Shown here: piece by piece, positions 22,834-33,904 of the stretch
How the letters are laid out: each line of letters opens with the position of its first letter
How positions within the stretch are numbered: the stretch's first letter is position 1
Source of the DNA: Paraspadella gotoi
Taxonomy: Eukaryota; Chaetognatha
DNA length: 64,000 nucleotides
Direction of reading: 5' to 3'
Assembly (NCBI GenBank): GCA_051294375.1
Contig: CM119264.1
Location: 30,938,146 to 31,002,145 of the forward strand
Translations under genes and position numbers: made by a program
Notes under the pieces: generated by a model
Seen by the model: the letters and a program-made list of their open reading frames with translations, nothing else
The model's database searches: none
What the model was told of the DNA's origin: nothing

Positions 22834-25800
22834 CCTCCCTCCCTCCCTCCTTTCAACTCGCCTTATTAATCCTCATGACGTCCTCTTCCCCATGCGCCAA
22901 TCGCCTGATCGACATTCCATCGCCTGATTCCCTCAACACGGTCTCCAAGTATCGGATTGTGCGAAGAACGGATTCCGTGTCGTGATCGGGCGATGGGTTG
23001 GGAGGACGAGGCGGAATTTTAACTTCGACCTGGAAGTGTTTAGGTTTTATGCATAAATATTAATAAAATTAATAATATTATTAATCTTTCTCCCATTCAT
23101 TTTTTATTTCCATTTTCATTTGTCCTTTGCATTTTTAATTTCCATTTTCTATTTTTATTTTCCATTTCCGTTTATCCTTTTCATTTTTCCTTTTCGTTTT
23201 TCAATTTTCCTTTTCATTTTTTAGTTGCGCCGCGAGTACTCGCGGAGCAACTCTATAAGTCACTGTCTGTCAGTCCATCGGTCGGTCGGTCCTTCGATCA
23301 GTAGGTCAATATGTCTGTCCGTCGGTCTGTCCCACTTACGTTAAAAATGCACATAATTTGCCTATAGATGTTTGCTCATTTGTTGAGACTGGAAAAAACC
23401 TCAAATCTAAGTGACTGGTAGCGCCGCCTTCAGGAAATCCTCAAACTATTAAAGAAAACATTCGAATTCCGGTTATTGTTGTTTTCTTTTTTCATTTCTT
23501 CTTTTTAAATTCCATTTCCATTTCCATTTCCCCCTTCCTATTTCCACTCCCCTCCCATCTTTTCCCTTCCTTAACTCACCGCCCCTTTATACTTCTCCTC
23601 CGCCGCTGCCTTAACTTTAGCCAAATCGGCCGTCAGGGCCGTTTTCAGCCTCTTTAGCTCGAAATGAGGATCGTTCTCCACGTCGACGAAGCCCCAAGGA
23701 TAAACTCTTGACCGCAGCACGGATTTCTGCTGCAGCACGACTTGATTTGATCCGCAGACGGCGAGCGGAGCAGCGGAGTCGCCGCCGACGCTGTAGCAGG
23801 ATAGATCGAGCAGACGAATTTGATCTTCGACGACTCGTTTCATTTCTGAGATTTCGGATGAAGTCAGCGAATCGGATTTGGCGATGAGAAGGATAATGGG
23901 GACTTTTTCTTCCAAGGCTCTGATAGAGAGAGTAGGGGATGGACAGAGAGAGAGAGAGAGAGAGAGAGGGGGTGATTAGTGGATTAGAAAAAAGGCCTCC
24001 ACGTTTGTTTTCAACTCTAGTATATAATTACGTAGGTGCAAAAAAAAACCTTAAATATGAGTTAGTTCAGTTCGTTTAAATTGTTAGTTATTAATAGTAC
24101 ACCGTGACCATTTGAAACCCGCCGCTATAAAAAATTCACCATATAAAAACCCATAAAGATTTTAACATTTTAAAAATAGATATATAAAGACTGATTTTTT
24201 ATGTATAATTTTCTTGAAAATTGATTTTGTTTTGAGTTTGTAATGAGCGAAAAAAAAGTAAAGAGCAAATTCAAGCTTTTCAATCAGAAATTAAAAAAAA
24301 TTTGTTACCTGGAATTGATGGCTCTGTTAAACAATAATAATCTCAAATAATCATAAACCGAAAGAAATGATATTTATACATAAAAAATGAGTATGTTTTG
24401 TCTTTAAGTATCTCTTTTTAAAATTTTAAAACCTCTTTACGTTTTCCTTTTGTAAATTTTTTCTAGCGGCGGGTTTCAAATGGTCACGGTGTAAACTTCA
24501 AACTCCGTTAAACCTTCAAAATTACACGATATCATATGAATATTACATATTTTACAAATCTGTCAAACCTCAGCGCCGCTATCTCCAACGGCTGCAGCCC
24601 GTGCTCCGTTGGCGGCAGAAAGAACAAGCAACAGTGAACGCGTTCGTCCTCAGCAGCCGCAGCTACCGCCGTCGTCGCCCTCTCTCCGCTGCGAATCAAG
24701 AAAGCATCCAATCGCTCGTCCACGTGCGCCGCGATGCTTCGAATGGCGGTTCTGTTGTCGACGAGGTCTCCGAATCCCGGAGTGTCGATGAGTCTAACTC
24801 GGATATCGACTCCGTTTTCTGTCAAAATCATTTCTCGCTCTTCGATCTGTGTTGTCTTTAAAGTTCGAAGATCGATGCGGATCGGTGCGGCGGCGGCGGC
24901 GGCGTCTGAAGCGGCAGCGTCGTCGTCGTCGTCGTCGCTCTCAAAAGCCGAGACGATGCAGAATCTTTTTCCGGCGCCGAGTTTTGTCTTCAATAGATTT
25001 TCCTCTCGGTCAATTTCGTCGGCGAATGAATTTTCCGGCGAAATTTGAAAATCCAATTCGGACCAATTTTCGAGCAAATCTTCGACCAAATCTTTGATTA
25101 AATCTTTTAATAAATCTTCCATTAAATCTTCCATTAAATCTTCATCAGAATCCGACTCCGACTCCCTTCCCGACATCATTTCACGATTTTCGAACTCGTC
25201 GGCTCCTTTGTCGGTCTGGCCGTCGGTCCGGCCGTCGGTCCGTTCGTCCGTCGATGCTCTTAAGTCCGTCAACGATTTCAATTTTCTCCCTTGGAAATTC
25301 TGTCGGCCCGTGACGATCATTTGCGATTTGCATCTCTGGCCTTTTAACAAAGAGAAGAGACTTTTTCACCCGAAACTCCAAGTCATTTTCTCGTCTTTTC
25401 GACAAAGAAAAACCGGTATCACAAATCACTCTTCACGACGACGAAAGAGATTTAGAAGAGAGACCAAATCTCAAACGAGTCTTCAGGCACAAAAATCACT
25501 TTACCGAGAACGCGGTTTCACTGGCGAACTTTCACGAGAAAGAATTAATTCCAAGAAATGCCAAATCTCAAAATTGTATGCGGTTGATGAAATTGAATTT
25601 TTCATTTCGATATCCTCAAACTTCAACCGATTACAATAACGAGAGGGATTTTAGAAAATAAATCTCTATCCGAAATCATTATCCACGATACGGAAGACAT
25701 TTACCTCGAAACGTGAAATCACAAATGTGCGTCGGTGAAGAAATCAGAACTTACTTCCAAGAAATGCCGAATCACTTTCCGGCATTCACAAAGTAGGAAT

Positions 25801-26943
25801 TCTCCTCTGGCGATGGAGAAATATTCACATCTCAATTAGACGATAAGATCAAAAACTCGTAGCGAAACATGATTCACTTATTCATCAATTCGAGGAGATG
25901 AATCTTGTCNNNNNNNNNNNNNNNNNNNNNNNNNATATTTCTCCATCGCCAGAGAGAATTCCTACTTTGTGAATGCCGGAAAGTGATTCGGCATTTCTTG
26001 GAGTAAGTCTGATTTCTTCACCGACGCACATTTGTGATTTCACGTTTCGAGGTAAATGTCTTTCCGTATCGTGGATAATGATTTCGGATAGAGATTTATT
26101 TTCTAAATCCCTCTCGTTATTGTAATCGGTTGAAGTTTGAGGATATCGAAATGAAAATTCAATTTCATCAACGCGCATACAATTTTGAGATTTGGCATTT
26201 CTTGGAATTAATTCTTTCTCGTGAAAGTTCGCCAGTGAAACCGGTGTCTCGGTAAAAGTGATTTTTGTGCCTGAAGACTCGTTTGAGATTTTGGTCTCTC
26301 TTCTAAATCTCTTTCGTCGTCGTGAAGAGTGATTTGTGATACGGTTTTTCTTTGTCGAAAAGAACGAGAAAATGACTTGGAGTTTCGGGGTGAAAAAAGT
26401 CTCTTCTCTTTGTTAAAAACATTTGAGATTTAATCTTTCGTTCAAAATGTTTTTCGATTTTCAGCTAAGTTAGTTTGTGACTTGATTTGTGTTTTCAAAA
26501 CATTTTCTTATTTACGGTTTTGTTTAGTGGTAGATGTTTCTTCCCCTTGGCAGAAAAACTTCTCTTTGATTGAGGCAAATTTGAGATTTGGTTTTCCTCT
26601 CTAAATTCATTTTTTCTTCGCGAAGACAAATTTGAGATTTAGATTTAAAATTTGGCGGGAAAAGAGTTGAGGCGAACGAAGGCTGAGCTTGAGATGACGA
26701 GTTTGCCTGGGGTAACAAAGAATAAAAGATAAATTATAATATTTAATATAATATATATTATATAATATCATTATTCTGGGGAGCGATAGAGAAGAGGAAC
26801 CTCATGCCTTATATTAGTTGATGCATTAGGTGTTTTTTTTAATTCAATAATTATTTAAATCTGTTTTGTATTTTAGTCCTGCGGAAAACCAGGACCCTCC
26901 TCTCTCTTTTCTCCCTCTGCTCTCTCTTCTCGTCTCTCTTCTC

Positions 26944-26975
<32 letters not shown>

Positions 26976-29900
26976 TCACCTCAATATCCTCAACACTTTC
27001 GTCCAGAATCGGCGAGGGTGTTCGCGTTCGACCTTCGACGGCGAAGTCGATTGTCGTCGATGCCAGAGACGCGACGTCGAACAACGACTCCTCCTCCTCT
27101 TCCTCCTCCTCCTCCTTCTCCCTTTTGAACAGCTTCGTCGCCGGACTCAACAACGTCTTCAACAAGGACGACTTCCCGCTCAAGACTTTCGTCGACGCCG
27201 ACAAATAAGCGAAGGGGTCCGTCGAACCGTCGGCAGAGGCATTCGGCGAAACTCGCCTGGACGAGCGACTCGAGATGTCGGGATGGGCGGCGGCGGTGTC
27301 GACGGGCAGTTGCGACGCCGTCCGAGAGAGATCGATAGACTGATTGATTGATCGATCCGTGATTTCATTACGTGAATGTTTCATCACAGGATTCACAGCG
27401 GATCGACTTTCGGGCGCCAGTGAACGAATTCCGCTTCGTGATTCTTTCATTCTCGAAAAACTACGAATCCCATTTTCACGAGACGCCCTCTCAGGATCTT
27501 CGCTTTTATCCAGTGAAGACGATGCGTCGATGTGACTCACGAGTCGCGAATAATTATCCAGTCTATTCACGTCTTCCCCGGATGTCGATGAAAACCCGGA
27601 TGTTCCCAGTTCTATCTTCGACTCGGTCGCTTTTAATTCGGCAGAAGTTTCCAACAAAATCGACGCTTTGTCGCTTTCGGGAGAAACGGGAGTCGAATTG
27701 TTGTTGTTGTCGTCGTCGTTGTTGTCGTCGTCGTCCTCCGGCGAAGCATTGAAAGCGGCTTTAGCTACCAATGAGAAACGACCCAGACCGGGCAATGCAG
27801 CTGCCGCGGCTGCTGCAGTCACTGTCGCTCTCGACAGCGCAGGAAGAGACGAGGATCTCTTCGCGCCTTTGAAAGAATCATCGACGGAAGAGTTGGCCCT
27901 CAGATGGGATGTCCTCGAAACGGCCCGTCGTGGAGCAAGGGATTCATTTTCTGGTACAAAGGATTTGGCGGTTGTGGGTAATTCGATCATCGGTTGCCAA
28001 GTTCCTCGCTGTGGGGCGTGGAGAGTTGAATTAGAGACGGTGGTCGTCGGGAAAGATTTGATCGCCGGTTGAGACACGGCGCGTGGCAGAGCGATACACG
28101 ATGTGTTGGGCATGGCATCGAGCGTAGCATCGATCGCATTTCTCTCCATAGAAGTTGATCGTGAGAAATTAGAGTGAGGAAACGAGGCAGCTGCTGTCAA
28201 TTCTGCTCCTGCCGCTCCTGCTGCTCCCACTGCGGAGCAACGCCCCATTTTCGAATTTCTGCTTTTTCTCTGGGGACCGGATCGAGCATCGTCAATCCCC
28301 CTGAGCAGAGTCTCTCTCGATGTGGTCACAGAACTGACGCGTGACCCAATGGACGCTGGTGTGGCTGTTCGCCCTGTGTTTGGCGTGGACAATGGCGTTG
28401 GCAACTGTATGGGCAACTGTGTGGGCAACTGTGTGGGTAACTGTGTGGGCAACTGTTTGGGTATTTCAGCGATCGTCACGTCGCTTATTCTCGCGTCCAA
28501 ATTGTGGACAGATTCCGTGTCGTCTTCTCCCAAGGTGATTAATGACCCCAATGATCCCGAATGATCAGACCACCAATCCTCTCCTCTTCCTCCTCCTCTT
28601 CTTCCTCCTCCTCCTCCTTCTCTCTCCTCGTAGACTCCGCACCCCAAGAGAGTCTCGATGAGCGTCGACTTCCCGAGACCCGATCTTCCGACGACGAGGA
28701 TGTTCAGACGAGGTTCTTCTTCGTCCTCGGCGAAGAAAGAGTTGAGAGCTTTTTAAGGGGATGGTGGCACAAGTTGAAAATATAGACAATTATGTATTTT
28801 GTTTATAGTAATAATTATAATGAATAATGAATTATGCATAATTTTTAAATTAATTAAATTGGTGTACAACGAATATAAAAATTATCCATTTATTCAATAA
28901 ATAAATAAATAAATAAATTTTTGCCTCCTGACTTTAAACAGGCTATAGTTTTTTAAAACTATTTTAAATTCTGTATTCTAGCTTAAGGATGATTTTTTTT
29001 ATTTTAAAAATATAAAATCGCACCAACCCCAAGTACCCTGCGTATTTATCAACTAAACTGTGAAAGTTTAAAGATTGCTGGATGCAGCTATTATAGACGG
29101 AGGCCTTAGCCCACAATAGCCCATCCAAATTCACATGCCATTGAAATTATGAATAATTTAAATACTGATTGTCCCAAATATATTAATATTCTAATTATTA
29201 TTTTTGATTTCCTACCCATGTAAATATTTTTGTATTAAATGATGTTATAAATTTAGTATATATATTATAAATTATTTTCAGTATCAATGATCCAACTTAT
29301 CACCTCCAGGTTTTTTTGTCAGCCTGACGAGCGCCTTGACTTTCATCATCCTCTTCGCCTTTGTCATTTCAAGCGAATCTGTCATCTCCTTCTCTTCCAA
29401 ATTCTCTTTCACTACTTTTTCTTTTTTTAACCCGATGACTTTTTTCATTTTAGAAAATCCTTTGACTTTTTTCGATTTGTTAGCTTCTGAAACTGATTTT
29501 TTATCGGGGGAGTTCACCATTTCTAAGTCATGACTTGAACCGACGTCAGATTTATCTTTTTTAAAATCTCCTTTGTCTTTGGCAGAACCGATGATTTTTT
29601 TAATTTTATTTAGACCCTTAGTCCCTTTCATTTTGGGAAAGCCTCTGCCTCTTTTCTTGCCCAATGAATCAATTGCTTCATTTTCTTCGTTTAGCTCTAA
29701 AACTGAGGGGACATCAACCTTATCATTGGAGACGGCTCCATTTTCAAAATTGTCTAAAGTCTCTTTCATGAATTCGATGTCTTTTAAATCACGTGACAAA
29801 GGATTGTCGCCAGATGACGTCATTCCAATTTTGAAATTGGTCACGTCTTCTCTTTCCTTTGATTTAACATTTTCATCTTTTTCTTTGTCTTTTTCTTTGT

Positions 29901-32900
29901 TCCTTCTTTCTTTTTCTTCTTTGTCTTTTTCTTTGTCTCTTTCTTTTTTGTCTTTTTCTTTTTCTTTTCCGTTTTCTTTTTCTTCATCCTTAATCTTCTT
30001 TTTCTCTTCTTCCTTTCAGTGATTTCTAAATTTATTCCAAAATGTGATTGGTTTTTTCTTCTTCTTCGTCTTCTCGCTTTTCACTCGTCAAATCTCACGT
30101 ATTTTTTTTTTCTCACGTCTGAAGTTTTTCTTAATTTGGAATCCATATTCAGAATTTTTTCACTGTGCAGTAGAGTGATGTGAAAATAACCCAAATTTAC
30201 AAAATTCAAACATAAAATTAAAAACTAATAAAAATACTTTGGTAAATNNNNNNNNNNNNNNNNNNNNNNNNNNNNNNNNNNNNNNNNNNNNNNNNNNNNN
30301 NNNNNNNNNNNNNNNNNNNNNNNNNNNNNNNNNNNNNNNNNNNNNNNNNNNNNNNNNNNNNNNNNNNNNNNNNNNNNNNNNNNNNNNNNNNNNNNNNNNN
30401 NNNNNNNNNNNNNNNNNNNNNNNNNNNNNNNNNNNNNNNNNNNNNNNNNNNNNNNNNNNNNNNNNNNNNNNNNNNNNNNNNNNNNNNNNNNNNNNNATAT
30501 TTATATATAGTAATAAGCTAAAATTTCAAAATTCAAAATTTTTAATTTTAAGGTCGGATTTTGATTCCTTGCAAAAATTATTTTATTAAGTTGATTAAAA
30601 ATATNNNNNNNNNNNNNNNNNNNNNNNNNTGTTATCTCCTTTGGAATATGTCCCTTCTGCCCCCGCTCTCTATGTTATCTTTTTTTCAATCCCTTCCCCT
30701 GTTTTATCACCTCTTTTTACGTTTAGACGTGAAAAGTCTCTCGTTGTCCGTTTATTCTGCCCGTTTGATTCTGTTTTTTTTTTTTTTTTTATTATCTCTT
30801 CTTCCTACATGGAAAAAATACGTTTGCCGTTTTTTTCTTTTTTTTTTTTAAAAAAGTTTGTTCATTTCTTTTTACATTTGAAAATAAATCTCTCCTCTTC
30901 TCGTTTTTCTGTTATTTTTTAAGCGTTTTCATAATCTTTTTAGTGAAGAAAAAGTCTGTTTTCTTGGTGTATTTAACGTTTTTATCTATTGAGAGTGAGA
31001 GAAATGAGCTTACATAAAATTAAAGAGAAAAGAGAGAGAGAAGGAGACATAAAATAAAAGAGAGGAAATTTGTCTGTTTTGATAAAAAGATATTTAGATA
31101 ACTGTCCTCACCCAATTTAACCACCTCGATGATGTTATTTGCAGAAGTATTTAACGTTTTTTATTTCTTCTTCTTCTTTCTTCTGTTCAGTCAAATCTCA
31201 CAGTATTTTTTTTTCTCACGTCTGAAGTTTTTTTTAATTTGGATCCATAGTTTCAGAATTTTTTCACTGTGCAGTAGAGTATGGTGAAATAAACCAAATT
31301 TACAAAATTCTAAAACATTAAATTAAAAAACTAATAAAAATACTTTGTAAATTTTCTTGTTTAATTTTATATAGTATGGCACCAGTGAGCTAATATTATA
31401 TTTATAAGTATAAGCTAAAATTTCAAAAATTCAAATTTTTTTTAAATTTTATAGGTCGGATTTTGATTTCCTTGCAAAAATTCATTTTATTAAGTTGGAT
31501 TAAAAATATAAAAAAACATAAAATTTAAAATTACCGATTTTCAATTTCCCAGCTTAAAAGTATAGTTTTTTGTAATCTTGAACTTACTTTATATATATGA
31601 TATATTTTTTTTATCATGTTTACGATGGAATCTGAATCAGTTCTCAGAATTTTTAAAAACTTTTTTTGAAATTTTGACATAATATACTATAATGATTATT
31701 TATTAAAAAAACTACAGATTAAAATTCACTAATATTAATATTTTTCAAGATGTAGCTGTTAAATTTTTATTCGCAAACTTCACTTCACCCTACTGGTGGC
31801 AGATTATGTGGTTTTCGCTTTTTTAACTTTTTAATGATTTTTATAATTTAAACGATAGCAGATGTTATGACAAGTCATTATGACTTTAAAACCGGTCAAG
31901 CGTTAGTCCGATTTCCTAAACACTGAAATAAATCAAATGAACATTTTGCAGAAAAAAATAATTTAATTTTTAATCGACAAAAAATATTTAAATTCAGATT
32001 TTTCCGTGTTTTTGATTTTACCTTCGGTTTGTTTTTTCTCCTTTGAAAACGAAGTTGACTTAAATTGATCAGGTTTGTTCATCGTCATTTTCTCTCTGTC
32101 GTCGTCGTCAGTTGTTTGTCTTTCGTCCTCGTAACCTGACAAAAATCGTCGTAACAAATGCATCGTCCATAAAATTCATGTTATCGCCGTTTGAATATTG
32201 AAAAAAACTTTAAATTTGTACCATTAATAGCTAATTTGTTAATTTTAAAGAAGAACAATGTTTATTCACTTTAAACTGGCAGTCTTCTCTCTCTCTATCA
32301 CTATCATCACTCCCTCTCAGATCATTGTCTTTCCTTTAATTTCCATGAGTTTAGGGCGTCACTAAATGACTGAACCGACAATGAAGTTTATTGCTTCTCT
32401 TTACTTTTTTTTAAATTGGTCATTGATGTCAGTCCACGGATATCAGTTATGACATCGACTGCGAATAAAAAAAAGTCCGGTTGACAAATCTCGGAGCGAA
32501 ATTTTAAAAAAAATGATCTTCTTCACTAAAGGGAATTAAAACTAAGGTTAAGATAAAAAATTAAACTAACTCGATCTTTAGTAGATTTTACTACAGATTA
32601 TTCTCGCTTTTGACTTTTCTTTCTCATCTTCCGATCACTAATCTTCTTTCATTTTCTTAGTTGAACTTTTCGGACAGTCTGTCTGTCGGTCGGTCGGTAT
32701 GTCAGTCTGTCTGTCATCAAAACATCAAAACATTAAATCTAAAGGACTGCTAGCGCCGCCTTCAGGATATTCTAAAACTATAAGGAATTCCGAAGCAGTG
32801 CGTGTCATAAATACACGGGCTAAGAAAGTTACTGCGGCGCAACACATTGGATGGCCCGATCTTGTTTCTTCTCTCTCAATCTCACTATCTCACTCTCTCA

Positions 32901-33834
32901 TTATCTCACTATCTCACTATCTCGCTCTCCCTTTACTCCTTCCCTCTCTTCATCTTTAACTCTAGTTTCTGCTTTCCCCTCTCCCCTCCCCCACTCCTTC
33001 TCAATTTATTTTTCTCCCTCTTTCTCTCCCTCCCTCTTTCACTCCCTCCCTCTTTCTCTCCCTCTTTCTCTCCCTCCCTCTTTCACTCCCTCCCTCTCCC
33101 CCGCCATTCTCTAACTCACCCGCGCAGTATCCAAAGAGAATGACCATGAGTACGAAGACTGGGTAAGTTCTCGCGACGAACCAAAAGGCCAGAGCGAATC
33201 CAGCCGAGGCGATCATGAGGCAATAACCGTAGACGCGTTTGATGCAACCGAAATCCGAGACGAATCCCCAAGTTATACGGCCTAAAAGGGATTGGATCGA
33301 TTTTGGTATTAATAAAAAAAATATTACTTTCATAACCCTAACTGATCTTAAACAAATTTTATTATTTTTTCATGTATAATAAAACAATGTGTATTAATCC
33401 TTTCTTTTCGTTGTGTTAGGTGATTAGCGAAAAAACGAAATTTTAATTTCAACTATTTGTTTTAATTAAAAAAAACGGAGATGTTTCGACTTTGCTTGCA
33501 AGTCAAAACGCTGATGAAGACTTGCAAGCAAAGTCGAAAGGACCTTTTTAATGAGAAGCTATATCTTAATTTTAATACAAATAAAAATAAAATCTTATAG
33601 AAGCTATGATTGGAAAAAAATGTAAAAAATTCCAATTGTAGACAATTGTAACATTTTTTTTTCCTTTCTTTTATTTCTTTAAATTATATATAGATTTTTC
33701 TTCCTATTTTTGTCAGTTGCTGCCTTTTCTGAACCCTTTACAAACGAGTTCAGGCTGTGCAGTGACTGTTCAGCTGCCTTCCAGCGGCTCTCCAGCTTTC
33801 TCTCTCTCTCTCTTTTTCTCTCTGTCTCTGTCTG

Positions 33835-33904
<70 letters not shown>

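Noticed and set aside
25094-25639. 181-residue plus-strand open frame
   Set aside because: Half lies opposite the septin G3 exon and half is the inverted copy of septin coding sequence.
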